Source of the DNA: Antedon mediterranea
Taxonomy: Eukaryota > Echinodermata > Crinoidea > Comatulida > Antedonidae
Direction: 5' to 3'
Length of the DNA stretch: 64,000 bases
Assembly (NCBI RefSeq): GCF_964355755.1
Contig: NC_092670.1
Coordinates: forward strand, 25,967,795-26,031,794
The position numbers and the translations under genes are program-made. Shown here one piece after another: positions 23,310 to 35,000 of this stretch. The notes beneath the pieces are model-generated. The model was not told the DNA's origin, ran no database searches, and saw only the letters and a program-made list of their open reading frames with translations. Every line of letters starts with the position of its first letter. The stretch's first letter is position 1.

Positions 23310-23369
23310 TTTGTTATAACTTTTGCTGTGCGATTTTGAATACTCAAGATGAGGAGCCATACGTGATTT

Positions 23370-24600
23370 GTATTGTTTGCATTGAATTTCTTTTGGCTCT
23401 GCAAAGCCTTAGATTTTACATTATCGATTTTTGAGCACCAAGAAAGATTATTATCTAATATCACACCAAGGTGTTTACATTTATTTACACGAGAGATTGG
23501 TTCTCCATCTATGTTAATGTTGAATTGTAAGTCAGTATAGCTTACTTAACCTCTGTTCCAATTAACATACTGTATATTCAGTTTTTTTAACATTTAGGCT
23601 AAGTGTGTTGCATATGAGCCATCTTTTAGACACAATAAATAAAAAAATTATTGGAAGTGTAGTATATAGCAGTGTCACCAGCATACATAGAAACAGAGCA
23701 TTTATTTACAGCATTGGGCAAGTTATTAACTTAAGGAGAAACATTAATGGTCCTAGGATAGACCCCTGAGGGATTCCACATATACTGTGACTTTCATCAG
23801 AAAAATCACCATTTACATTGGTTATATGTACACGATTATGCAGGTAGTTTTCAAACCACTTAATAACACTTGAATGAAAATTAAAAGATCTTAGTTTATT
23901 GATAAGAATACAGTGATTTACTGTATCGAAAGCCTTTTTCAAGTCCATCATAATAAAGCCAGGTCTCTGTGATATTAAGCAATGTAGTCGTAGTTGAGTA
24001 GCCTGGTCTAAACCCAGACTGAAAGAACTTTTGATAATATTGGGAGAATTGAAAAATTGGCCTATAGTTATTACATTCATATTTATTTCCACCTTTATGA
24101 ACAGGACAGACCTTTTCCATTGTTTTGGAAAAGTTACATTTTTTAAAGATAAATTAATTATATATGTTATTGGGTAAACAATTTCATCAATAGCAATTTT
24201 TAGAAGATTAGCTGGTATTTCATCAGTTCCAGTTGCTTTTTTTATGAAAGTGAGTTAAGAAGTTCATGTATGTCTTGTTTATTAACATATTCAAAAGTTA
24301 ATTTGTTGGAACCACATTGGCAAAATACTTATTTAATACATTTGCAATATCTTTAGAATTAGTTACAATCATTTGCTTCATCATTTGTAGTTTTAATACT
24401 TGTTATATTCATGCTTTTATAGTTTTACCAGGAATAATTAATTTAATATTTTCCCATATCTTTTTCTAATCTTTAGTATTGAGTTGTTCTGAAAAATAGT
24501 TTTTTTTTAAAGTTCATAATTAACTTGATTTCTTAATTTTCTATATTCAGGCCAGAAATGAGGCCTATTTTTTTTTTAGGACAAATTTTATGTTCTTCTT
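23370..24600 (-). pseudogene. CR1-like LINE reverse transcriptase
   Basis: On the minus strand the order is YFSEQLNTKD and KKIWENIKLIIPGKT (near 24490-24420), KATGTDEIPANLLKIAIDEI (near 24240-24180), LKKAFDTVNHCILINKLRSF, FENYLHNRV, and GIPQGSILGPL (near 23790-23760), then HLGVILDNN-like sequence (near 23470). These are the fingers and palm blocks of a CR1/Jockey-type polymerase. Stops and frameshifts break it into several frames, so it is inactive. It lies only about 115 bp from the RIM exon at 24716. Confidence 0.75.
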
Positions 24601-24715
24601 TCCATTTGAAATTAATTATTTAAGTGAAAGTAATCCAATGTAGGAATCTAGTTTGTTTTCTGTGATTCATTGCAAAGCAATAAATTAAAAAAAATGAAAT
24701 ATATTGGTTTCTTAC

Positions 24716-24917
24716 CTTCGCTATTATTAACATGGTATAGTGTATATGAATTGTTCCTTGGATCTGTGTCTCTTGAACTCCGTCGTGGGTGAGATACTTT
24801 GTCCTGTTGTGGGATCGAAGAAGGTTGAGGAAGTGGTCCATGGGAAATATCAGGCATAGACAATGGATACCAATGAGGCTCATTGTCAAAAATAGCATTA
24901 TGTAAATTAATCAAAAC
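24716..24917 (-). CDS. RIMS: RIM exon: end of C2A domain and Pro/Ser linker
   Basis: The exon runs from acceptor TTAATAG| to donor GCGAAG|GTAAGAA, 202 bp, entering in phase 0 and leaving in phase 1. It starts with VLINLHNAIFDNEPHWYPL, the last strand of a RIM C2A domain; the EPHWY block is strongly conserved in RIM proteins. The following GPLPQPSSIPQQ matches the LPLPQP-type segment that follows C2A in known RIMs. The remaining residues (SHPRRSSRDTDPRNNSY) are a basic, polar linker. Together with the 25440 and 40413 exons it completes C2A, a domain that binds presynaptic partners and does not coordinate calcium in RIMs. Confidence 0.93.
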
Positions 24918-25439
24918 CTATTAAGGAAAAAAGAACACAATTATCTAAATAAATACAATTTGCAAATTAAAATTTAATTCAATTCAATTCCACTCAAGCA
25001 GGCAATGATATTAGGTTTTTAATCAGTAATGTGTTGAATTTGAAAAAAAAAAATATTCTATATTGTTCCATCAAACTAAATTTACCGAAGTTTGGGGAGA
25101 ATCATTGAAAATTATTAAAATGGATGGTGTTATACCATTATATTAAACCTTGGTAGGTGCAGGATAACCATTGATAAGATTTCTTCGTTTTCTTAAAATA
25201 TGAGTGCACAGTATCTAATGTAGGAAAGCTTTCAACCAATTGAGGTCCAAACCTAAAATACACCAGATCACGTTCTGCTAATAGATTAATATACAGATCC
25301 AATCTAAAGATCATTTATAGAGTTTAGGAGTATAGTAGATTATAGGGAAGCCTAAATCTGACTCCCAACAATTTCTCAAATATAGTTTTTACTTTATGAT
25401 GTATTTTTGTTCAGTCAATTAAAACTTATTTTGTCTTAC

Positions 25440-25602
25440 CTGTCCAATTAATTCTTTTGCTGTCTGGTTTGAATCCCAAACTGTCAGTTCCAATGTTCGC
25501 ATCTTCATATCAGAGCGTCTTATTGGACTGTAAACAAATTGTTGGTTCCATTTAGGGTCACACATTTTATGAACAATTTGAGTTTTCCTTTTACTATTCT
25601 CT
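25440..25602 (-). CDS. RIMS: RIM exon: middle of C2A domain
   Basis: The acceptor TTATTTTTCAG| and donor GGACAG|GTAAGAC bound 163 bp, with entry in phase 2 and exit in phase 0. It encodes SKRKTQIVHKMCDPKWNQQF, then VYSPIRRSDMKMRTLELTVW and DSNQTAKELIGQ. The KRKT.IV.K..DPKWNQ.FVYS..RR pattern is the signature of RIM C2A and distinguishes it from synaptotagmin C2 domains. The loop after TVWD lacks the DxD spacing needed for calcium binding, in line with RIM C2A being calcium-independent. The upstream intron (25603-40412) is about 15 kb and is filled by two LINEs and a Gypsy remnant. Confidence 0.95.
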
Positions 25603-26364
25603 CTGAAAAATAAATATTAAAATATTTATTGACAAAACCCACCTTTAGCATTAAAATGTTGGAGAAATGAAGAATTAAGATAGAAAATGAGCTGAGATGA
25701 GATTTGTTGTTTTTAGTTTCCAGAACAATATGGAGAAATTGCACATTTATAGTGAGATCACAAATAATTTGTTTAAAATGTGGTTCAACACTATTCAGGC
25801 TTTTGTCTTTATAGCATCCATTCATATGTTTTACAATCTTTCTGTTAATTATATTGTTATTATGGAGAACTGTAACCATTTGCTAACAAAGTGACATTAG
25901 TGCTTTGTACTAGTCAACATTTATGTGTAACAATTGTTTCACTGTCTGAACTGCTCATTTGACATCTCTACTCATTGGTCTTAGCCATAAGTCCATTGAT
26001 GATTCACTCGTATATGGTGGATCATTGTTCGAATTCTCAAGTTCTGGTATTACACGTCAACTGAATATTGACTTAAATATACAATTATGTCCTGTAACGT
26101 TTTGTTGACTATGAGTAAGTGAAAAAGGAACTTTGCGGTGAATTCATGGTAAAAAAAGCATTACTCTTCAAAAGAGATCAAAGGTTTTAAAACTTGATGA
26201 CCAATCACATAAAATAAATATACCTGCGTTCTTGTCGTTTGTAATAATTTACCGAAGGCGCCTTGTTCACCATGTACAAACATTAAATGTCATGTATGAT
26301 GACATAGTTTAAGGGATTGACATTTATCTGTGAAAATATGCTTTACAAACATAACAAGTTTGTA
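25603..26364. other. RIM intron sequence, no supported feature
   Basis: No protein, repeat boundary or RNA gene can be supported here. The frame at 25520-25879 on the minus strand only overlaps the exon in another frame. Confidence 0.4.
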
Positions 26365-26711
26365 TTATTATTATTATTATTATTACGGTATTATTTATTG
26401 CCAAAAACCAGTTACAAACATACAAAAACACAGAAACTAAGGGAGTATAGGCAGGAACCTAAAAGTAAACCTAATCAATATAACAAGGTTCCATACTCCC
26501 AAAGTAACAACAATGATATATAATAAACTATATTATACAAATTAATAAAAATAAATAAAGGATTCAAGAAAAAATACAAATAGACGAATTAACAGTGTCA
26601 ATATAAAACAAAAGGATAAAATACTTCTAGTGGATTCAACAAAGTCAATATAATACATGTGATTTAAGTGAATTTAAAAATGTTGGAAAACTGTCTAAAA
26701 TTAAAGAAATT

Positions 26712-28240
26712 TTAATCATTTCCGGTAACTCTTCCCATAGGGAATATGTTAATAGCGGAATGATGAAGACAATTGGTTCGAGCATAGTAATGAATGAACT
26801 TGAGTGTATCAAGGTGACGGCCATTAATAACTACAGATTGACGAACACTACTACAATCAACCGTTCCAATAAGTGATTTACAAACAAAGGATAACAGAAG
26901 ATAATTTCTTCGATTAGATAGTGTAGGCCAATTTAGCTTAGTGAGACGTTCCTCGTATTCCATTTCACCTCTTCTTTGTTTAAGGACAAGCCTAGTAGCC
27001 CTTCGCTGGACTGCCTCGATACGTTCCGTAAGTTTTTTGGTTCGAGGCAACCACGCAGAGACACTATATTCAAGGATGGGGACAATGAGAGCTTTATAGA
27101 GCAAGAAAATTGCTGCAAGACTAGTAATAAAACCCAACATTTGATTTGAACGAGAAATAATTAAGTTTACATGGTCATCCCAAGTAAGATCACTATTAAT
27201 CATGACCCCCAGATGACAATGACTAGATACAGATTTAATAGGTAAATCATTTATACGATAAACAGGTCTAATACTCTTTCCTTGATCTTGTAATGTGGAG
27301 AACCTTGGTTTTATTTAAGTTAAGCTTCATTTCATTTAGATCACACCAAGAGGAAAGCCTGATCAGATCGCACTGAAGAACAACTTCATCGTCTACTGCA
27401 AATATATTTCTATAAATTATCGTGTCATCGGCAAACAATGCACATGGGGAGATAATAGATGAGGGAAGGTCATTTATAAACAAGTTAAAAATAAGGGGTC
27501 CAAGTACGCTGCCCTGTGGTATGCCAGAGGTAACTGGGGATGATGGGCTAATGGATCCTTGATACAAGACTCTTTGGGAACGTCCCAATAGAAATGACTT
27601 GATCCATTTCCAGACATTGCCTCTGATATTGAAGTGACTAGCCAGCTTCTTTAAAATAATATGGTGAGGAAGTTTATCAAACGCTTTGGCGTAGTCGAGA
27701 AAGATAACATCAATTCTGGGGACTTTAGTTTTATCTAGCGAAGATGCCCAGGAATGAGTTAGGTTGGTAAGTTGGGTAACACAGGAACGGGAGGGAAAAA
27801 AACCGTGCTGGGCTTCTGTAATTGGACAATTATAAGCAACGTGATCAGATATACTTGAAAACAGTATTTTTTCAAGCAGTTTCGAACATATAGGGGTAAG
27901 GGATATAGGTCTGTAATTACAAATTGCATTTTTATAAATGTTATTTATTATTATTATTATTATTTATCACCAGATTTAAATATAGGAGTGATTTGGGACA
28001 TTTTCCACTTAGCAGGGATTTCCCCCATACGCAGGGACAAGTTAAACAAATTAAATAATGGTGAGCAATAAATTCGGAAGCAGATTTCAAAATGTATGGA
28101 TGCACGGAATCAGGACCTGGAGATTTATTAGACGAAAGTCCATTAATCACCTTCTCAACATTATAGACGTTAAAGTTAAGTTGAGAAAGTTCAGGGATTG
28201 GGACATTACAAACCGGAAGTTCACAGCTGGGAATTATGGG
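26712..28240 (-). pseudogene. Reverse transcriptase part of the split LINE
   Basis: Blocks in order on the minus strand are VINGLSSNKSPGPDSVHPYI (near 28150), then AQHGFFPSRSC and LDYAKAFDKLPHHIILKKL (27830-27650), GIPQGSVLGPLIFNLFINDL (near 27530), the catalytic LFADDTIIYR (near 27430), and the C-terminal ALIVPILEYSVSAWLPRTKK with YEERLTKLNWPTLSNRRNY. This is a complete fingers-palm-thumb order for a CR1/Jockey-group polymerase. Frame changes near 27210, 27600 and 27940 inactivate it. The last block is typical of elements whose ORF2 ends with a conserved LNWPTL motif. Confidence 0.8.
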
Positions 28241-28258
28241 TGGGTTAAAAACAGATAT

Positions 28259-28637
28259 TGCAAGTGTAGATATTGCAAGTGACCATAGAATGGTCAGGGC
28301 AACTCTCAAAATCAACAAAAGACTAGCCAGGCTGAAGTTTATCCAAAACAAAAAGAAGAGAATAATTAACATCATGAAGTTGAAAGAGAATAGAGAGGAA
28401 TTTCAACTAAAAATAAAAAACCGCTTCGCAGGGTTGGAGTTGGAAGAGTCGGATATTGATGAGCAATGTAATATGGTGACAACCATTATGTTAGAAGAAG
28501 CCAGAGCTGTAGCTCCAGCAGAAAAAATAAAGGTCCAAAGATCGGAGGAGGATAAAGAAATAGAGGAGTTAGATCAAAGAAGGAAAGAACTTAGATTAAA
28601 AGAAACAATGTCTGTTCATGAAAAGGTAGTGAAGTAG
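28259..28637 (+). pseudogene. RTE endonuclease end and linker (frameshifted from the polymerase ORF)
   Basis: The frame contains ASDHRMVRATLKI, the last catalytic SDH block of the apurinic-type endonuclease. It is followed by a charged linker (LKENREEFQLKIKNRF, then EEDKEIEELDQRRKELRLKE) that normally joins endonuclease and polymerase. It stops at 28637. The polymerase ORF starts at 28747 in another frame, so at least one frameshift lies between them. Everything upstream of the SDH block is missing through 5' truncation. Confidence 0.75.
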
Positions 28638-28746
28638 TGAAAACAGTGAAGAAGAAGCGCAGACAAAGAAAGAGGCGGAGAACTGCTAAATTCATCTTAG
28701 AATCACTGGAAAGAGGAAGGGGGCCAAAGACAATACAAAAAAAGCA

Positions 28747-30408
28747 ATGCAAAAAAAAAAATCTAGAATGAGTAAACTAAAGAAAAAAGATGGAACTGAA
28801 ACTTCAAAGAGATCTGAACTGCTAGATATTTGTGCAGATTTCTACCAAGATCTCTACAAATCATCAACCCAACAGTCTGAACATATAAACATTTCATCAA
28901 GAAATACAGATATACCACCGATACTGGAAAAAGAAGTGGAGGAAGCATTAAAGAGCATGAAGGATGATAAAGCACCAGGAAACGATGAACTTACAAGCGA
29001 CATCATTAAGCAAGGAGGGGAGGAGATAATCCAACAGCTAATAAAACTTTTCAACCAAATCTTGGTGATACAGAAGATACCAAGAGCATGGAAAGAAGCC
29101 AAGATCATTCTTTTGTTCAAGAAAGGGGACAAAGCAGATGTTAAAAACTACCGTCCCATTAGCCTCTTGTCTCATCTGTACAAAATCTTCACTAAAATAA
29201 TCCATAACAGAATAAGAGATGTTTTAGACAACCACCAACCTAGAGAACAAGCAGGTTTCAGAGCAGGGTACTCGACAATAGATCATCTACAAGCAATAAA
29301 CCAGCTAATTGAAAAGGCAAGTGAATACCAACTCAAACTCTGTCTTGGCTTTGTGGATTACCAAAAGGCATTCGATTCTATTGATCATTTGGATATGTTT
29401 GAGGCGCTCCGAAAAATAAATGTTGATGAAGGTTACGTCAGAATCATAGAAGATATCTACACTGATGCAATAGCCAGAATCCATATTGATAATGATATAT
29501 CAAGAGAGGTTCATATACAGAGGGGGGTACGACAAGGTGATACTCTGTCCCCAAAGATATTCACAGCAACCATCGAAGAAGTATTCAAAAAGGCTAAGCT
29601 TAATGGAGGTATAACTATTGATGGAGAAATGCTTACAGACCTCCGTTTTGCGGATGACGTGGCATTGATTTCAACATCAGTTGCAGATATGAAAAACCAA
29701 CTCTCAAGTCTGAATAAGGAGAGTAAATCAATCGGACTAACTATGCACAAAGACAAAACAAAATACATGACTAACTTTGACACACAGGAAGACATTGAAA
29801 TAGAGGGCCGGAAACTAGAAAAAGTGGAAGAATATAAATATCTAGGACAAACACTGAAAATGGAAGACACCACGAAGGAAGAAGTTCTGTTAAGAATAAA
29901 AGCAGGATGGATGAATTTTGGCAGACACAAACACATGTTGACTGACAAGAGTATACCAATGTCACTGAGAAAGAAATTATTTAACCAATGTGTGCTATCA
30001 AGTATGACATATGGTTCAGAGACATGGGCAATAACAAAGGAACTTGAACAGAAACTTACAACTACTCAAAGAGCAATGGAAAGGAAGATGATGAACTTAT
30101 CGCTTCGAGACAGGGTAAATCATACAATCATAAGAAAAACGACAGGTGTTACAGATATAATGGAGAAAGTAAGACAATCAAAATGGAGATGGGCTGGGCA
30201 TGTGGCGAGATTTCAAGATAATAGATGGACATACAGATTAACAGAATGGCAACCAAGGTTAGGAAAGAGGAAAAGAGGAAGACAAAAAAGAAGGTGGAGA
30301 GATGATCTAACAACATACATTGGAACGGCTGCATGGACTAGGACAGCAAGAATTAGACAGAAATGGAAATGTTATGAGGAGGGCTTCATTCAACAATGGA
30401 TGAACTAA
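28747..30408 (+). CDS. RTE-type reverse transcriptase, intact 553-codon ORF
   Basis: This uninterrupted frame encodes a full polymerase. Blocks include MKDDKAPGNDELTSDIIKQG (about residues 71-90), FKKGDKADVKNYRPISLLSH (about 122-141), AGFRAGYSTIDHLQAI (about 170-185), LGFVDYQKAFDSIDH with the first catalytic Asp, GVRQGDTLSPKIFTA, LRFADDVALIS with the FADD catalytic pair, and VEEYKYLGQTL. The C-terminal region has SMTYGSETWAITKELEQ, WRWAGHVARFQDNRW and GKRKRGRQKRRWRDD, characteristic of RTE/BovB-like elements. It catalyses target-primed reverse transcription. The ATG is simply the first Met after the upstream frameshift; the native protein would begin at the endonuclease. The lack of stops over 1.66 kb indicates recent activity. 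Confidence 0.9.
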   Translation: MQKKKSRMSKLKKKDGTETSKRSELLDICADFYQDLYKSSTQQSEHINISSRNTDIPPILEKEVEEALKSMKDDKAPGNDELTSDIIKQGGEEIIQQLIKLFNQILVIQKIPRAWKEAKIILLFKKGDKADVKNYRPISLLSHLYKIFTKIIHNRIRDVLDNHQPREQAGFRAGYSTIDHLQAINQLIEKASEYQLKLCLGFVDYQKAFDSIDHLDMFEALRKINVDEGYVRIIEDIYTDAIARIHIDNDISREVHIQRGVRQGDTLSPKIFTATIEEVFKKAKLNGGITIDGEMLTDLRFADDVALISTSVADMKNQLSSLNKESKSIGLTMHKDKTKYMTNFDTQEDIEIEGRKLEKVEEYKYLGQTLKMEDTTKEEVLLRIKAGWMNFGRHKHMLTDKSIPMSLRKKLFNQCVLSSMTYGSETWAITKELEQKLTTTQRAMERKMMNLSLRDRVNHTIIRKTTGVTDIMEKVRQSKWRWAGHVARFQDNRWTYRLTEWQPRLGKRKRGRQKRRWRDDLTTYIGTAAWTRTARIRQKWKCYEEGFIQQWMN

Positions 30409-30484
30409 TGCCTAGATAGATAGATAAAAACAGAAACAAAAAAATCATTAAATGAGCTAGCAATTACAGGGTGTGACGAAACAT

Positions 30485-31362
30485 TCACACCGTTAATATT
30501 AAAAGATAACGGTCTCTAACAAAACGCCAGAAAGCTTTACGAGTAAAATCACTTGTAAATAATTTGTTGACATATGAATAATACGACTTATTGCATAGAC
30601 GCTTAACCTTATTTCGAATAGACTTATAGTCATCCCATGCAGATATAGAACCAATACGTTTGGTTTTTCTGTACAGTCTATGCTTTGTATTGATAAATTG
30701 CTTTATGTCATTGGTAACCCATGGGGAATGTTTCCACTGCTTGCAGGATTTCAACGGAACTACGTCACGGACAATAGCTGTAAAAATATCAAGGAATCCA
30801 TCCCATGAGTTGTCAACTGAGTTTTCATCCATGAAGACATTCCATAGGGCAAGGTGGACAAGTTTTTTTAGATGGTCAATATCAGTTTTGTGGTAAGCAA
30901 GAAAATTACGTACCAACAATTTAGACTACGGTTTGGTAAGTAATACGTTAAAGGAAACTGCATGGTGATCACTGATCACTGGGTTATCAATGACATCAAG
31001 TGAAATTAAACGGTCTGGCCTATTTGAAAAAACAAGATCAATTATTGTAACAGATGATGGGACCAATGATTAGACCTAGTGATTTCCTCAACAAGCTGAG
31101 TACAATTTAAAGCATTCATAGTGTCAAGAAAAATGGTGGGTATCGTATGTTTAAGATTCCAATTTAAATTAAAATCCCCAACAATATAAATATCATCATA
31201 CTTTGGTAAGTTAGGTAATAAAGGCAAAAGAAAATTGTTACTAAAGTCATTCCAGAAGGAGACTGGAGAGTTCGGTGGGCAGTAACAAACAGCGAAAAGC
31301 ATCTTATAATTGTCAATTGAAATAGAAAAACATATAACTTCATGAGGAACAGAGTCCAGCAA
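30485..31362 (-). pseudogene. Endonuclease and linker of the split LINE
   Basis: From 31362 downward the reading has LLFAVCYCPPNSP-like sequence (MLFAVCYCPPNSPVSFWNDF), DIYIVGDFNLNW (the catalytic GDFN block) and IFLDTMNALNCTQLVEEITR. A second frame (30919-30485) gives the linker between endonuclease and polymerase, with SCKQWKHSPWVTNDIKQFI and RNKVKRLCNKSYYSYVNKLF. The N-terminal part of the endonuclease is missing. A frameshift near 30930-31040 separates the two frames. Confidence 0.8.
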
Positions 31363-31372
31363 ATGTGTATTG

Positions 31373-32053
31373 AAAAATGTGTGTAGAAATGTGCATAATT
31401 TAATGATTAATTAAGTGATTTGGCCAGAACAATTATTTATAAAAACAATTTGAAACCTTCTCATTTGTTATTGAAAGATTTCGGAAATAGACGTTTACAG
31501 TTTATGAGGATAGTAACTGATAGAAGGTACTTTTTCCCTCATAAAACTGATGTAATGTGAATAAATCAGATTATGTAATTGCTTGTGAGGTAAAACAATA
31601 CTTCTGCTGAATAGTGGTGTATATATTGTATTTGCCAGTTGTATCTACAGCAACAAGTGGTTTGCACTACATTGACAATATTGACTGATAGAGGTGTACT
31701 CTAAAGCAGAAAAGAAGAGATGAGGTAAGGGACCTAGGTAAGATCTGACAAGGAGTTTTGGGCCTGGGGTTTGCTTAATTTAGGTCCAGATCAAAGCTCA
31801 CGGAACCTGCGCACTATTTTAGTATAGTCCCACCTCGACTTGTGGGTGTGATCACATTCACACAAGCATTTCTCTGTCCCATACCGTATTTATTCGAATA
31901 AACGCCCCTTCAAATAACCGTCCCACCACACATTCACATTTGTAGAAGAATTTATTGATTGACATATCTACCAAGCATTCTGTTGTATAACTGGTATTTT
32001 TAAGGAAAACCGTTTCATATAAATTTATTCTATTATCTCCACCTAGGAAGTAA
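31373..32053. other. RIM intron sequence between two LINEs
   Basis: No gene is seen. Around 31882-31910 there is CCGTATTTATTCGAATAAAC followed by GCCCC, which looks like one end of a TIR transposon of the pogo/Tc1 type. No matching second end was found nearby. Confidence 0.35.
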
Positions 32054-35000
32054 ATTCAATTCAATTCAATTCAATTCAAATAAGCATTTATTTCTTTCAT
32101 ATTAATATTTAAGTTAAACATTATAATTTCTGATATTTTTTTTTTTTTTTTTTTTAGAGTTATAATAAAGTAAATCATAATGAAATGAAAAAGGTGATTC
32201 AGTTGAAAATGAAAGAGGCAAAAAACCCAAGAAAGTTATCTATCAATTGAAAAAAAAAAATCCAACAGAAAACTTGTATATTGGGAAGCCATGTAAGATT
32301 ATATACTTATATATAAATGTAAACATACCTGCACACACACACACACATCAACAGAAAAAGAAGCAATTTGGAAAAGTTTCAAAAATTAAACAATATTACA
32401 AAATAGAGAAAACAATTAGTTATAATTTGAAATAAGATAATCTTTAAGTTTAAAAGAGGACATTTTGCTAGAGGACGATGATGAAATTTCGGGAGGTAGA
32501 TTATTGAATAGTTCAGAACCACTATAGCGAATGTTATGTTTCATTTTAGTTAGTTTAGGTTGAGGAAGATGAAGATCCCGTGATGCTCTTGTGTTATACG
32601 AATGGATTTCAGAGTTAGTTAAAAAATTACAGGAACAATTTGAAGGCAGTTTGGAATTAATATGTTCATAGACGAAAACGCATTGTTGTAGTTTATTGAT
32701 ATCGTGCACAGTTAAGAGTTTACGGTTATAAAAAAGGATATTAGAATGGGCAAGACGTGAGTTACCTGAGATAAGACGAACAGCTTTCTTCTGAAGGACG
32801 TGTATTTGAGGGGTAATTATTGGCCCATACAATGTTACAGTAACTAATAAAAGGCAGAATAAAGGAACAGTAAATATTGCGTAAAATTTGAGACGGTAAA
32901 AAGGAAGAAAGACGATAAAGTATGCCAATGTTTTTAGAAATTTTTAATTCAATTTCTTTTATATGATTTTTAAAATTTAGCTCTTGGTCAATTAAAACAC
33001 CTAAAAAATTGGTTTGCTTAACATGGGGAATTACTTGATCACCAATCAGAATTTTATGAGACTCGCTAGTCAGTTTTTGGTGACGTATTCCAAACAACAT
33101 AAAGTTGCCTTTATTTAGGTTTATTGAAAGTTTTTTCACATTAAAGTAATCATTGATATTATTAATTAATTCTTGGTTAAAAGTATGAAAAATTGATTCA
33201 AAGTTAACACTTTTATAGAATAAAGTTGTGTCATCTGCATAAAGATAAAAAGTAAGGATATCTGAGGCGTTTGGTAAATCATTGATGTAAATTAGAAATA
33301 AAAGAGGGCCAAGCAAGGATCCTTGGGGAACACCACAGGTAATGGGCTTAAGATCAGAGGTATGATTGTTAACAGAAGTACATTGAAATCTATTTGATTG
33401 AAATCTAGTTTAAGAGCAACACCACGGATACCATAATTTGAAAGTTTTGAAATTAAAATGTGATGGTCAATAGTATCAAACGCTTTCGAAAGGTCAATAA
33501 ACAAGCCAGAGGGAAAAGAATTGTTTTGAATTGCATCAATAATGTTGTTGGTTAAATCAATTAACGCAAAAGACGTGGAATAGTTTTTCCTAAATCCGAA
33601 ATGTTTATTATAAAGAATGTTGTGCTTGCTTATAAAATCATAAACGCGGTTATAAATAATCTTTTCAAGAATCTTTGAAAAAAGGGGAAGGATGGAGATT
33701 GGACGATAGTTATTTGGATCGGACTTGCTTCCTTTCTTGAAAATTGGAATAACTTTACCAATTTTAAGGGAGTTGGGAAAAACACCAGATGTAAGAGATA
33801 AATTAAAAATGTAAGTGAGAGGGGAGAGAATAGTATCAATGGATTTTTTGATAACTTTAGCACAAATGTCATCAATGCCAGAAGCCTTGTTGCTTTTAAA
33901 TGAATTTGTGATTTTGTACACTTCTTGTTCGGTTACAGGTGAAAGAAAAATTGAGTTAGGAATAGGGGGATGTAAGAAGTGATGAAAAGTTTTATCAGAG
34001 TCATTGTTTATTTTTCCAGCAAGGTTGGGTCCAATATTTGTAAAGTGGTCATTGAATAGATTTGCTACTGTTAAAGGATCTTTTATTAATTTTCCATCAG
34101 CTAAAAGTTCGATATCGGCAGGTGCATTTTTATTTGACTTAAGAAGAGAATTGATGACACGCCAGGTGGCCTTGATATTGAACTTAAGCTTAGTAAAAGT
34201 TTCACAAAAGTAATCAAATTTAGCAGTTTTTAAAAGGTTGTTTAATTTATTTCGATAACGCTTATATTTGGATATATTAGAAATTGTTGGATGTTAGAGT
34301 AAAGTTTCTGTTTGTACAAAATCGAGGTCAAAAGTTCATCGGTCATCCATGGTTTAAGTTTAACTTTAGCTTTGGATGATTCAATTAAAGGAAAGTGTTT
34401 ATCATATAAGGTGGTAAAATTATTAATAAATGTGTCATATGCTAGATTTGTGTCTTGCGTACTCACGACATCATTCCATAGACAATTTGATAAATCATTA
34501 CGAAAATTAAGGATATTGTGTTCACTAGTATTTCTAAATTTAAGATTGGTATTGATAACTCGCTTACTCGGTTTATTTGAACTGATGTTAAAAACAGGAA
34601 GATGATCTGTAGCATCATTAATAATGATACCACTAACAGACAATTCAAGATCATTTGTGAAAATGTTGTCAATTAGGGTAGCGGAATTTTCGGTGATGCG
34701 TGTCGGTCTATGAATAAGCGAAATGAGAGAATTATTGAAAAGACAATGAACAAAATCATTAATATTGTTATCAGATTCAAATTTGAGTAAATCAATGTTA
34801 AAATCACCAAGGAGAAATATTTTTTTATTTTCTTTCGATATGTTTTTAATAAGGAGTTCAAAGTTCTGTGTAAAGAAAGGAATAGCATTATCATGAGTTC
34901 TATATATAGTTCCGATTATTATATCTTCTTTTCCGGTTTTAACTTCAATAAATTGAGATTCACAAAAATTAAGTCATCTCTAATTTTATAATGACACTTA

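Larger units (their letters stand above)
28256..30424 (+). mobile_element. RTE-clade LINE, 5'-truncated, 10-bp target duplication
   Basis: The element is flanked by perfect copies of TAAAAACAGA (28246-28255 and 30425-30434), inside the minus-strand LINE. It starts within the endonuclease domain and ends after the stop at 30408 with a short CTAGATAGATAGA tail, as RTE elements commonly do with simple-repeat tails. At the 5' junction AGATATTGCAAGT occurs twice, a microduplication of the kind seen at truncated LINE ends. The intact long ORF and clean duplication show that it is younger than its host LINE. Confidence 0.88.
26365..31372 (-). mobile_element. CR1/Jockey-like LINE split by an RTE insertion
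   Basis: On the minus strand the element runs from an endonuclease (31362 downwards) through the linker (30919-30485) and reverse transcriptase (28240-26712) to a (TAA)n tail at about 26365-26390. A plus-strand RTE element sits at 28256-30424, flanked by TAAAAACAGA on both sides. If that insertion and one target copy are removed, the reading ASSFNDFF continues into SVFNPPIIP without a stop. The 5' end is truncated inside the endonuclease. Scattered frameshifts show it is no longer active. Confidence 0.85.

Noticed and set aside
31827-31860. TATAGTCC and CACCTCGACTTGT words as a third end of the 40852-43980 element
   Set aside because: The same words appear in the wrong relative order and orientation, so it is not a true copy of that terminal repeat.
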